Below are positions 53,592-64,000 of a stretch of DNA of 64,000 nt, in pieces. The stretch is from Stropharia rugosoannulata (Eukaryota; Basidiomycota; Agaricomycetes; Agaricales; Strophariaceae): contig JANCIK010000014.1 of assembly GCA_028532985.1 (NCBI GenBank), forward strand, positions 62,001 through 126,000, in the 5' to 3' direction. Position numbers and translations under genes: made by a program. The first letter of the stretch is position 1. Each line of letters begins with the position of its first letter. Below the pieces are notes generated by a model. That model had not been told where the DNA came from, searched no databases, and worked only from the letters and a program-made list of their open reading frames with translations.

Positions 53592-56220
53592 TCAGCTCTC
53601 GACGTCTACATACCCTTCCTCGTCACTATAATGTGTGCTCAGACCCAGTTCGCGTATTCCAGAAACAGCGACGAGCAGAGCGTGATTTGGGTCAAAGCTC
53701 GCGAGCATCTTCCCCATATCTTCCAACGCAAAATCCTCGATCTCCTCCACGAGACCCATTTCGGTGGTGAGTGTATTGCTCTGTTTCCCGCAGGATAGGA
53801 GCATATGAATGAGCCTGAAAAAAGCGCATATGTAAATATCTACGTCGAAATTAAACGTGAACAAAAATTTAAACTTACATTGCACAGGCCTCTTGTACGC
53901 CCTCGTGGTAGTAGAATCCCAAAGAAGGTAAGGTCGCTTGTAAAGTTTGCCCAAGATACGGCGCGAGCCGCGGGCCAAGCGTAGAACAATATATAACAAG
54001 CGTCTCGAACGCACTTTCCATCCATCGCCGCGGTGCGAACGCCATATGTACTTTCATCGACGATGATAGTCTCCCACCCGTCTCGTTCCTCGTAGTCGTT
54101 ATCATCTACCCCAGAGAATGTCAATGTGTATAATAGACATAAGACAGAATTGCATACCATATACCGTCAGGTCAATTTTCGCGCTTGTAGCAGTGAGTAG
54201 TGTCGGCATAACTGCAGGAAGGTATGTTTCGAATTCGCTACCCATTGCCTGGCAGATCGACGCTCAACAGGAGGGGTATAATGGTCACATAGTGCTAGAT
54301 AAATGGACTCATCATTCCCACACATCCACCTGTGTAGAAAAGAAAGATGTAGAACACACCTTTGCGGATGTTGTCTCGCTTGCGTCCGCGACCATAGCAA
54401 GCGTGGTGATCGCCTGCTCCTGCACATACCGACGGACGTGTGTGGAGTCGCCCCCTGGATTCATAAGCTTGAGGAGTTGCTCGAAGATTGGATCCAGATA
54501 GGGTATGAGGGTCTCCAGTGCGACTCCCTCGCAGAAGTTTATCAGAGCGGAGGCATCGTGTACATGTACTCTGTGCGAATCATAAACGTACATGCATATT
54601 ATGGGACGACGAAGGGTGAGCAGGTTCAATAAAGTTAATGACATGGTCGGAGGAGCACGGTGAAGCAAAAATAATGGTGTATCAGTCATCTCGAAAGACG
54701 AAATTTGAAGGGGCGGGGGCTCACCAAGGCTCTGGGTCCTCCAAGCAGATATAAGAACAGAGAAAAGCTGGAAGTGGAATTGTTGCTGGATGACTTCTTC
54801 GAGATCAGTGCACAACTGTCCGATACGCGGTAATGTAAACGGAGGGCACCGACATGGTCAGATTTTCAATAAATAATAATTAGTGAGGCGGTCACTCACA
54901 CACACTGACATGCGGCGTACTAGTGAACGCTTGGATAGGCGTCCTTGAACATGGGGGTGACCATAATGTACGAACCAGGTCGATATCAGCGCAGCTGCTC
55001 ATCAAAAACACACTCGACGATTGTCTGCAACTCTTTCTGCATGACCGTTGCAATTCCCTCACCGATCGCAGCGATAGCCATGAACCCGGCATGATGCACA
55101 CGCCAGTCGAAAGAAACCATCATTGACATACCCCCAAGACGTGCACGCACGAGGACCTCCGTCCACCCAGGCACCTTCCACACCATGTTGGGGCGCGCCT
55201 CGGATAGCGTGACCATAAACTCGAGCGCGCTGAGGCGCAACGTAGACCGTTCGTCCGCATCCTCCATATCGTTCCCGTATTCATCGTCACCCTCTTCTTC
55301 GTCTACTCGTCGTGCACCATTTCCTCCAATTCCATCGACAGCAGATCCAGGCGGGGGAAATTTAAAAGTACCAATACCTCCTGCTCCGAGGGAGGACCCG
55401 CACGACGTTGGGTATGGACGATTCACCGTCGGGGTAGGCCCACAATCTGCAGAGGAGAGTATGAGAACAGGCAGGAACTTCAGTAAACTTTGAAGGTGAG
55501 GCGCGAAAAGAATGGAATGGGTGCCTGCGAGCGGAGTGAGCGTGCCGAGGAAGGTAGACAGATGGTGATAGTTGGGGGTTTGGGGTTGCACGCCGGGGGG
55601 CGTGCCGAGTGGTAGGGATGAGAGGGTAGAAAGATTATAGAGAGTTTCAAGCATGGGATTTAAAAGAGATATTGACTGAGCAAACTGGGCTGCATCTGCG
55701 CAGGAGAGAAATGAGGTGTTCGCGAGAAGGGCGGCATGGCGTACCTAGACCGAACGGAATTCAGCAGGGAAATATAAACAAAAAATTGAGGGGATGATAC
55801 CTCGATGCTCTCCTCATCCTTCATATCGCGCTGGAATATGCCCAGTACAGCGTCAATTTGTAATTCCATCACAAGATTGGGGCAGCCGGAGAAAATGCGA
55901 AACGCGGTCTCCCAGGGTCTCCCTCTGCATAACAGCCGGGGCAGTGGGGAGCTGTCCGCTTGCACCAACTGATCCCCTGAAGCTGATCCCGCTCCAGGAT
56001 GTCCATCTATCCCGGCATGCGCCGTAGCGAACGCATGGGCCTACAAAGCATGCCAGCCGCTGAGAATAGCAGAGGCGGAGGGACCGCCTTCGGGCAACTG
56101 GGTAAGAGCTGGGGAATTAGATAGCGCAGGTCGGAATAGCAACCGTCGTAAGAGGACAAGAGAGAAAGATTGCATCCATGTGCATTACAGCCAAAGGGTT
56201 AGTCCGATGATCCGGGGAGC
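53592..56220 (-). pseudogene. Importin beta-3 / Kap121-like karyopherin, degenerate
   Basis: HEAT-repeat family blocks appear in order on the minus strand: MQSFSLVLLRRLLFRPAL (about 56,165), SGCPNLVMELQIDAVLGIFQ, a segment from SISLLNPMLETLYNLSTL (about 55,670), ALEFMVTLSEARPNMVWKV, DWRVHHAGFMAIAAIGEG, CTDLEEVIQQQFHFQLFSVL, ALINFCEGVALETLIPYLDP, RRYVQEQAITTLAMVADASE, AFETLVIYCSTLGPRLAPYL, VEEIEDFALEDMGKML. This is a nuclear import receptor of the Kap121/Pse1 type, normally about 1,100 residues. Here the N-terminus is incomplete, a segment before WHAL is missing, an in-frame TAG lies at 54,922-54,920, frames shift near 54,020, and most of the C-terminal half is absent. Confidence 0.75.
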
Positions 56221-56353
56221 AAAGGAGGCGAGGTAGCATGCGCCGACGGGAGAGTCATACGGGGATATGACAGAAAGTCAGCATCTCTATTCACCCGCCC
56301 ACACATCGTGTCTGCCCAAAGCAACATCGGCACTCACCACTTCCCTATGCACT

Positions 56354-57874
56354 TGTCGGAAAAATCCAAATATGCTGATCAGCAGGTTGCGCCGCTGATG
56401 ACATCATCAGTGGATATCACATCCCGCAGAGAGACGTATCACCATGGTTATCAAAGCTGATAACCCCTTACCTGTACAGATATTTGAAATCTATACTTAT
56501 TACTTTAAACAAGAGAGATGATCAGTGCGTTACCTGCCTCGATCACTGTATGTCAATGTACACGAGAAACATTGTAAGTACATATATTCTCAATGTCATT
56601 GGTTATCAAACGAATATAAGTAATACGGTCGGGGTTGATCAGTACATTCTCAGATCATATCCGAGGTCATCACTTTGTGCATGTAATTCTATGAGAGCAT
56701 GTAAACAACCGCAGCATAATAGTATGTGTACACGACCACATTTAAACCAAATTTAATCTTAAAAACATATCACCGTTCACCGTGTCCACTATGTAGTTTG
56801 TATCCTTGGCGGCTTCGTCGAAAAATGGGCATATTAGTGCCCCTCGTATAACATTAGCGTAAATGTACTACCTTTCTTCGAAGGCAGTGAGAGCATGTTT
56901 TCTAGCGCCTACGTAAGGAGTAGTCTACATAGACCTGTGGACATTCCCTGTAGACCGGAGTCCGGCGAGCCAATCCGGGCTACTTGCCTTTACTAACGGT
57001 CACCGGTCTACATAAGTAGGAAGGTACAGCATTTTCATTTTGTCTGGAGCAGTAGTATGCATGATGTTTGGCTAAGTGCGGAGCCAATACGGAGCATGAT
57101 ATCATGTATTTGTTTTGCCCCACAAATGAAAACACATAAAGGATGCGCCGTTTGTCGTACTAGAGTCTAAGAACCCCAGTATCTCCTCCACTATAATCAT
57201 TTATTGGGTGAAAAACATCTTTGAGTAAGTACGGCGAGGTATGTGACATGACAGCTGCGGTTGAGTTGCGGTACATACTGACATTAATATACATGCTTAC
57301 TCGGCCACTTGTCCGGACTTCGTTGCATTCAAGTAGATTGGAGGTATGTACTGTGTAGTCCCTCAACGTTCAATATTCAACATCCATCTTTATGATGTTT
57401 GAAAAAGTGTATTAGCTCTGTAAGTAGTCTTTAACAATAATACGGTGTACACAATGTAGTACTAGTACTATTTAAATGCAATCAATTTTGCCTGTTACGC
57501 CGAAGTATGGGAGCATAGCTTCCTTTTTTAGTATAAGTGAAGGCTCATTGGAGGTAACTAACTGTATGAAAACAGTTTTTGAAAGTTATCAGAAGAATAG
57601 CTCTGGCAACTGAATATTGCACACGGAAGAAAATGATAACCGGATATAAGAGGTTTTTGAAGATTGTCAATGGGAAAGGTATTTATAGTTCTGACAACTG
57701 CTGATAATAGGTTATCAGGGCATATACTAATGAACGGCTCGATCAGGAGCTGTTATTCTGTTTACCGGATATAAGGGGTTTTTGAAGATTGTAACCCACC
57801 CTTAAAGGTGATGAACTGATATGTGCATATCTGGCCATTTCAGGCCAGATATGTTTATTCTGATTTTTCCGACA
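56354..57874 (-). mobile_element. 1,521-bp non-autonomous TIR element, right copy (inverted)
   Basis: This is the reverse complement of 27,996-29,516, the same length and nearly identical. The ends TGTCGGAAAAATC are present at both sides. The flanks (GCACT left, TAGGC right) do not form a target-site duplication with each other. Confidence 0.8.
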
Positions 57875-58078
57875 TAGGCGCGGTGTCTCATGTGGCGGAT
57901 GATAGCGAGGAAAACGAGGTAGAGGCTGGCACGGCACCTCCCTACGAAGATCGAGGAGACACGCCAACAGGAGGTGTGGAGCAAATGGCCCAAGCGACGA
58001 TGGTGCCTGGAGCTGACTTGTCCCAGACACCCGTCATTGCTTTATACATTCTCTGTTACCTTATATCCTTATGTTGAC
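57875..58078 (+). pseudogene. Acidic open segment, possible displaced C-terminus of the WD40-like gene
   Basis: From the element edge the frame reads IGAVSHVADDSEENEVEAG, PYEDRGDTPTGGVEQMAQ, then TMVPGADLSQ, with no start codon of its own outside the element. The interrupted WD40-like gene ends ALNNDEDDV at the other copy, and the two join in frame with similar acidic composition. The true stop and any intron after DLSQ are not resolved. Confidence 0.4.
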
Positions 58079-58100
58079 GAGATCAGTAACAACAATATCA

Positions 58101-58793
58101 ATAGTCATCTGAAGAAATACATCAGATTTTCCTATGCTACTGCATTTCTACATGAATATTTACAACCCGACGTCCTAGTTGCATCTACAATCCTCTTGTT
58201 TTCAACAAACCGCAGCTCTGTATGCACCAGAATATCAGCACTAATCCCCAAAATCCTAGCGAAGCTGTGACTGGGAACAATCGCAGACACCACAGTATTC
58301 CTACCCCTCCTACCAACGCTAGCACGACTGTAAAGTCTTTCATGAATTTCTGTTCCGTTGGAACATCTCCTTCGTCCGGATTCGTTGTTATGTCCAGTTG
58401 CCTTTCTATTAACCTGGCACGCAGTGTTTTATTCGCTTTACGGAGCTTGTGATTTTCCTGTAAATGCAACTTTCTCATCAAATGTCACCACTCGTAATCA
58501 ACAGAAAGTTGTTGACACTTGATTCAATAACTAGTTCTCCGAATGCTCGCGCCATTTTGCAAGAGTACCCAAAGAGTACAATGTGAGCGGCGCAATCTCT
58601 GCGTTGTGTCAAGTTTCAATGTTGTATTTATCTGAAACGGCCAAGAACCTTAAATCGTCCGACTGCACGCACGGTTAAACGATCCTCACAATCAGCTCCA
58701 ATTCGACCAGTTCCACCCGTTCCTGTTGAACCCGCTCCTGTTGAACCCGCTCTAGCTTCTGTTGAACCTGTACCCGTTCAACCAGGGGATTAT
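58101..58793. other. Spacer with one ambiguous ORF
   Basis: A minus ORF (58,185-58,481) has a basic helical start and a hydrophobic segment (DFTVVLALVGGVGILWCLRL), possibly one or two membrane spans. The plus strand is open too. Not called as a gene. Confidence 0.3.
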
Positions 58794-60863
58794 GTGAACA
58801 CTGGACTAGATATGGACAATGAAATGGTTGGGCCTGTCGAGAACGCCGTCGTCGTTCTCCACAAAGCCCCTGACATCATGACCCTTGTAGAAAGCATGCT
58901 TTCTACGAGGATGAAAGATTTGGAATTGCGGATGTCTGCTCAACTGCAGGCCTGGAAAGAACAGGAAGCTGCAATGCGCTTGCGGGAGTAGGATTTGCTT
59001 GAGGAACCCAATGAGCTCAAGAAAAAAATATCTCTTGAAGAAACTGGAGCCCCAGCTTTGCCTCATCTAGTAGTGGCTCCCCCAGTTGTAGAAGCACCTG
59101 TCTTGACATGAGTCAAATGTGTTCCATTTGTTATTCAAAATTTGACTGCTTGTTCAAGCGCCAGCATGGGGATCCCATCCAAGAGGAGAAAAACGTCGCA
59201 AGGGCCGGAGAGTAAAAATCACACAGGTTACACCGGACACTCACTCTGTGGGCAGAAACATGGAACCTCCTGCAGAACCTCCCGCAGACATCCCCGGACC
59301 TGGTGCTCGCAGAGACATGGGACCTCCTGCAGATATCGTCAGACCTGATGCTCGCAGAAAGGTGGAGCCTCCTGTCACCACCCGCGTTACACATTCTGCA
59401 TCTCTCCAGAATGCTGTCGCTCCTGCAGACAAAACCCACCCACTTACATTCACTTCTCCGTCAAAAAAGAAAAGGACTAAAAATGTTGAGAAGTCAGCTG
59501 CTGAGATCTTCCGTTACCTTCCTCAAAATATGCCTCAGGACATGGGTGGCCTGAGAGCCTGTTTATTCTTTCCTGTATCTATTGACCTAACTCTGACTAT
59601 TTCACAGAAAGCAATGGCTCTTCACATTCATATTCTCTGGGGCCTTACGTATGCCAATGCTGTTCCCAAAAATCTGCCGGCACAGATGCTTACTGGTTTC
59701 CATCATCGGTTTTCAAATGAGGCTCAACTATACGCCAGTCAGGTTGAAGCTGGAGACGAACTGGTTCCTCGACACTTGGTGCAGATCGGAACCGCAATGT
59801 CTGCTCATCCAGGGCATATTGCTAACCAGGCACGTCTTCTTGAAGAGCATATGCTTGACTATATTCAAGTCTGCCTTGCGAGATTTGGATTAACCCGTTG
59901 GTGCCCTGATATGCGCCTTTCCGCATATTCACTCTACAACGCTGCTTGCCGAATTATTGCTCTTAACACATTCAAGCAGGTCCTTGTCTCTCATGCCTAC
60001 AGCCACCTCAATCCCAACCTAAAGTATATGTGGAATATGAATATCCTTATAAACCTGTTTGACCACTTCGTATTCCATTACATGAAAAACCGGTACCAGA
60101 AGGAGAATCGCAACCCTGGGACTGTAGCAGTGCAGTTGAAAAAGAGTCCGCAGTACATGGCGCGTATATGGGTACGTTGCTCATCAACTCTGCCTGATAC
60201 ATGCCGATCTGACACTTTATTATCCAGTTGGCGGTCGCTCGGCTCAAATTTCTCATTGAGAACAACTACCCAAAGCGATATCAAGTCCTCATTGACGCGA
60301 AAACCACCTCTGATGATGAACTTGATGGTAGCAAGAAAGTCTATGTAATCAAACGCCGTCCCGAGAGATCAAGCAAAGCAGAGAAGTTTTTTCGATTACT
60401 TGACGCAAAGCGCCGTGAGGTGGCTCTTCAGGAAGGGTATCGCCACTGGAAAGAGCGCACACGCGTCGTACCGAATTCGGGTCTTCAGGAAGATTCTACA
60501 TTTTATAGCCTTCCGGACAATGTACCCGTCGATTACTTCGATCCTGAATTTTTCAACAAACTTCAACCAAAAACTCGTCAACATGTCGCCAACACCAAAA
60601 TCAAAATTGCGCTACTTCCCAACATCGATCAATCGTTCACGTGAAATGCGGATGAACGGATGTCTGACAGTTCTTTCACCAAGAAGTATGGTGCTAACAT
60701 ATTAAGCCAGTATGCCCTGGTTTCCGATGCAGACATGGATGGTATGTTTGCCGACAACAAGGACACTGATGATGAGTGGGAAGGTATTGATGACGCGGAC
60801 ATAATTACTCAGAAGGCTGATGACGAGGATATGCTGGACCCGCACACCGTCACTTCTTTGTGA
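58794..60863 (+). pseudogene. Uncharacterised agaricomycete-type protein with in-frame stops
   Basis: The first part (MNTGLDMDNEMVGPVENAVV..., with helical STRMKDLELRMSAQLQAWKE) meets an in-frame TAG (58,989-58,991). A second frame from about 59,170 opens GKRRKGRRVKITQVTPDTHS, then three Pro/Arg repeats of (E)PPADI..P.ARR, then an ordered region (FPVSIDLTLTISQKAMALHI). A 56-nt intron after MARIW joins LAVARLKFLIENNYPKRYQV. The end has a TGA (60,642-60,644) in frame, after which SDSSFTKKYGANILSQYALV and an acidic tail continue to 60,863. I recall similar repeat-associated proteins in mushroom genomes, with no known function. Confidence 0.5.
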
Positions 60864-61169
60864 GACGATCTTTCTACCCATTTATTTGCTTCTGAGTCAC
60901 ATTCATCCTCAATTGTGTCTGGAAGTGAGCGCTTTATGGTCGGTGAAGGTAGCCTAAGCTGTGGAAGTGGTGATAGGGGTGATAGGTCAGGTCATGGAAG
61001 TATGGAAAGCATTCGTTAGGTGTTGTAGAAGGTTTTACAATGTCAGTATTGCACATTTAGAATTTCATCAGGGCCTACTTGTAATATAATGAATTTGGAT
61101 TGAAATCGGATCAGTGGGTGTTGCTTCCGGGAATGGGATTGACAAAAAGATACATCAATATATAAAACA

Positions 61170-62080
61170 TCAGATGCGCTGAACACGCTCAGCGATGTAA
61201 AACTGCACAAACAGCTCCCATGCATCTTCTACAGTATGAGTGCAGACCCAAGACTGATTACTCGAGTTTCCAAGCCCAATATTGCGAGCGTCGCTCCTGA
61301 GGGTACGAAAAATGGAGTTCATGATCATGAATATACGCAATTGAGACATTGAGATACGCACATGCTATGGTATACACCGGGCCTCGGACCCTTATAAACC
61401 ATTATGAAGCACTGTGTGTCACTGGGAAGGACAGTAAGTGTTGGCGAAAGGGTGCGCCGTTCAGTCTTCGGGACCATAGGCTTGGGCATTGCGTGAGTTT
61501 GAGACTTCGGCAGAGGGTGAGTGTCATTGCTGCAATGTGCCACCCAAGCAACATGAGCCTGGCGGTATCGGCTATATCCTTTCCAGCTTTGAGTGCCGCT
61601 TGACAGGCTTTTTAGAGACTCCTGACAAGCAGTCCTACAGGTGCGGCACAACCGAGAAACGGAGATTAATAATAATACAACGCTGGCTCAGAATGAGCAT
61701 ACCAATTGTAAAATATGCCTGGAGCTAGGCCTTTGAACACAATGTAAGCAACATATCCCCTGCTACTTCTGGGCTGGATATTGTAGCGATCCGGGAAGAT
61801 TTCGCCCTTGGTAACAGTCATATAAGGTTCGTCGTCACTGTTCTCGCCTTCACTGTAGTTGCGTTCGTCGCCGTCCAGTGGAGCGGGCTGTGTTGACCTG
61901 CAGCAAGAGGTGGGTCATCAATGTACGTGCTGTCTGGGTTTCTTTAGCGCATGGGCAGCATTGTGTACTGAATGTGCGCACCGTCAGACCGCTCCTCCTT
62001 CTCTGATTATCCGAATCCTCTGCTTTTCCCTCCTTAGTCTTCACCTTCTTGTCATTGCATTTGGGTTTGGAAGGGGCTAA
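61170..62080 (-). CDS. Protein with two RNase H1 N-terminal (viroplasmin-like) domains
   Basis: After an N-terminal basic region (KAEDSDNQRRRSGL) and an acidic linker (SEGENSDDEPYMTV), the first domain reads VFKGLAPGIFYNW, then past a 68-nt intron (61,702-61,635) TACQESLKSLSSGTQSWKGY and QAHVAWVAHC. A Pro/Thr linker leads to a second domain, MVYKGPRPGVYHSM, then past a 65-nt intron (61,361-61,297) GLGNSSNQSWVCTHTVEDAW. Both match the YxVxKGxxPGxYxxW...W..Y.T..EAxxAW pattern, which binds RNA/DNA hybrids or double-stranded RNA in RNase H1. No RNase H catalytic domain follows: the protein ends ERVQRI at 61,170. The start codon is not fixed. Confidence 0.55.
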
Positions 62081-62996
62081 AAAGGATAACTAAAAACTGA
62101 AGGATGCTGAAGCGTGAGGGCACATACTTTTGTCGGTCATCGCTGCGAGGAAAGAACAGCTGTTAAGGAGAACAACCGAGCTTACTCACATATAGAAAAT
62201 CAATCAAGGACGCATTGTATGGCGCACGCCGCACATGTCCCAGAGCGAACAGAGCGGACGAACCAAAGCCCGCCAAGCTCGCTGGAACAGCGTCTCTATA
62301 TTACGAAGTTGATGGGCTCTTCAGATAAGATAGAATTTATCAGGTGGTCCGGACTCAGCCACACCAGATAGAACCTTTGCCCCAGCTGTGCGAAAATGAA
62401 GCCTCGCAGGTCCTTCTCAGAGACTCGAAGAGCGCTGATACATGTTAACATTACAAAGAGGTGACCTAAGGAAGCAAGATTGCAAAATCAGAACCTGAAT
62501 TTAGAAAAATAGATGACTTACCGATTTTAACTTTTTAGGATAGTTCTTCAAAGATGGAGGTAAGATATGTTTGAACGTAGTTCCGGTGTGGGCAAAGGTT
62601 TTGATAAACATAATAAATTCATTTCGCGAGTAGGCATAAATAATGAAAGCAGAACACATAACAACTTAATCAACGAGAATTGAGGAATAATAAATGGGCG
62701 GTTTAATAAATCAGGACATGTACATACTGAAGGATAGGAATAAATAATAAAAGCATAGATAAATAAAATGATGAGGTTCAGTAAGGAATGACTGGGCGAG
62801 TTAAGGAGTAATTTCTTATGAAGAATGTCTTGTTGAGAATTCGATTAAGGGATACTCGTTGAGGGCTATTGTAGGATTAGGTATCGCCTCTCTCTTAGGA
62901 AAAATCTGGCAAACTGCAGCAGCAATAGGAACTGAAACGTTAGGGACAAGAATGGATAAAATCACCTGGATATCTTGTTAACTTTCCAAAGCGGCT
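62081..62996. other. Intergenic; nothing recognised
   Basis: AT-rich in its second half. A plus ORF at 62,114-62,371 has no domain. Confidence 0.3.
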
Positions 62997-63910
62997 TCAA
63001 ATTGACTGACTCACTGTTGCATTTGAAAGGCAAAAAAACAAGAATAGGTGTTTTGGAGTCTTCGTAATATATAACACCCAGAATGTAGTGCTGAGTGCAA
63101 AAATAAGGACGTTACTACAAAGGCCAAGAGCAGCGATGCGCGTCCGCGTACTATCCAAAGGACTAAAAAAGTCGGATAACATGTCTATATTGAGCCCAAC
63201 CAATGCTAAATCAACGGTGCCGCCACCTGAAACAATGGTTTTAAGTAGTCAAAAATTGTGAGTTCGGATGTTTGGGCTTACTCGTTAGAGCAACAATCGA
63301 AATTTTATTGGGTAAACGGCAGAAACAATCCCTAATCCTGGACATTCCTGGTCTTGAGAACATACAATTGCCGATGCAGTACTGAAAGCGACTCCCGCAG
63401 CGAACAGTGAAGCAGACAACCATACAAATTGTTGGGTGTAACCTTCCTTCCCCAATCGTTGAGAGTAAACTCGGGCAATAGTCATGGCCAAGCATGCGTT
63501 GAAGTTCCTGGTGGCCGTGGGTCATTGGCACATCATAAATTACCGAGTAGGTTAATCTCACCGGAGGGCAAAAAAAGAAAATGTTCGTGTTGACATTATA
63601 ATGTATTGGTTCCAGAAGTGATTCCGATACTGGTTGCTAGTTGAGAACAGGTAATGCTCGCAATAGAAAGGCGGTCACTCACTACGAAGATAGAAGAGTA
63701 GATGAAATAAAATCAAGCCAGCTAATGCAGACATTCCGGAAAGATTATCATCGTGCCATCTTCCGTCGTGACGAGTTCGATAAATAGGTCGGAAGACTGC
63801 GGAGAACAATGCGAATGCATATAATAGAACCAGAGCTACAGGAATAACTACACAATTTAGTAGTGGACATTGCGAGTTGCGCGAGTCTCACCCTTTCGAA
63901 ATGCGGACAT
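62997..63910 (-). CDS. Multi-pass membrane protein, paralogue of the gene at 37,062-38,228
   Basis: ATG 63,910 starts a tiny first exon (MSAFRK plus one base), then a GTGAGA...TAG intron, then VIPVALVLLYAFALFSAVFR, YRTRHDGRWHDDNLSGMSAL and AGLILFHLLFYLRSE. Later exons hold AMTIARVYSQRL, FVWLSASLFAAGVAFSTA and, last, FALSTTFWVLYITKTP with LFLFFCLSNATV. The phase-1 first intron after a minimal first exon and the final FWVLYIT..LFLxxLSNA block match the paralogue. About six or more membrane segments are expected. Function unknown. No in-frame stop was noticed inside the exons read. Confidence 0.55.
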
Positions 63911-64000
63911 GTATGACCAGTTTCACGTTAGGTGAATGAGTGTGTGTGTGTGAAAGAGAGAAGCGAGCGGTCAAGTAGTTAAACCGTTACTGTTACTGTC

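Noticed and set aside
27996..57874. Single large transposon bounded by 1.5-kb terminal inverted repeats
   Set aside because: Each copy has its own complementary TGTCGG ends and the interior holds unrelated host gene remnants, so two separate insertions are more likely.

Overview
The window reads as nuclear DNA from a filamentous basidiomycete, most likely an agaricomycete. The evidence is short (about 45-70 nt) GT-AG introns, gene families that I associate with mushroom-forming fungi (DUF6589-type proteins, Tnp2/Plavaka-like transposases, chromodomain Ty3 elements), and genes on both strands with no operon structure. It is a repeat-rich, decayed region in which most recognisable genes are broken. 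Protein family names come from motif recognition by eye; no database search was run.

Left third (1-25,140). Two decayed copies of a GATA-type zinc-finger gene lie at about 480-960 and 4,440-5,040, and a third fragment lies at about 12,900-13,270. Between them sits a complete Ty1/copia retrotransposon (5,441-10,173, minus strand, TSD GTTAG). At 13,349-23,602 is a Ty3/gypsy chromovirus-type element (minus strand, TSD AATAC). It carries an extra ORF downstream of integrase. A 1,569-bp gag-only LTR element (14,017-15,585, TSD GTAAG) has inserted into that extra ORF. Removing the insert plus one TSD copy restores a continuous 268-codon frame.

Middle (25,142-53,600). A low-complexity hypothetical gene is followed by one of two near-identical 1,521-bp elements (27,996-29,516 and, inverted, 56,354-57,874) with TGTCGGAAAAATC terminal inverted repeats and no transposase. 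The 26.8 kb between them holds a WD40-like gene interrupted at the element edge, a Tnp2/Plavaka-like transposase pseudogene, a multi-pass membrane protein gene, a small lysine-rich nuclear-type protein, a broken unknown gene, a truncated secretory beta-carbonic anhydrase pseudogene, a degenerate tandem array (about 45.0-47.1 kb), a DUF6589-type gene that converges with a RecQ-like helicase gene, and a Kap121/importin-beta-3-like pseudogene. The coding frame of the interrupted WD40-like gene resumes on the far side of the second copy, which suggests that the 26.8-kb segment was flipped by recombination between the two copies.

Right end (57,875-64,000). This part holds the putative displaced C-terminus of the WD40-like gene, a broken uncharacterised gene, a gene with two RNase H1 N-terminal (viroplasmin-like) domains, and a paralogue of the membrane protein at 37 kb.

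The most rewarding items are the inverted-repeat pair with the inferred inversion, the gag-only element nested in a gypsy accessory ORF, the half-tRNA primer sites shared by the two copia-type elements, the tandem viroplasmin-domain gene, and the convergent helicase/DUF6589 pair. Many frameshifts fall in short homopolymers, so assembly error must be kept in mind.
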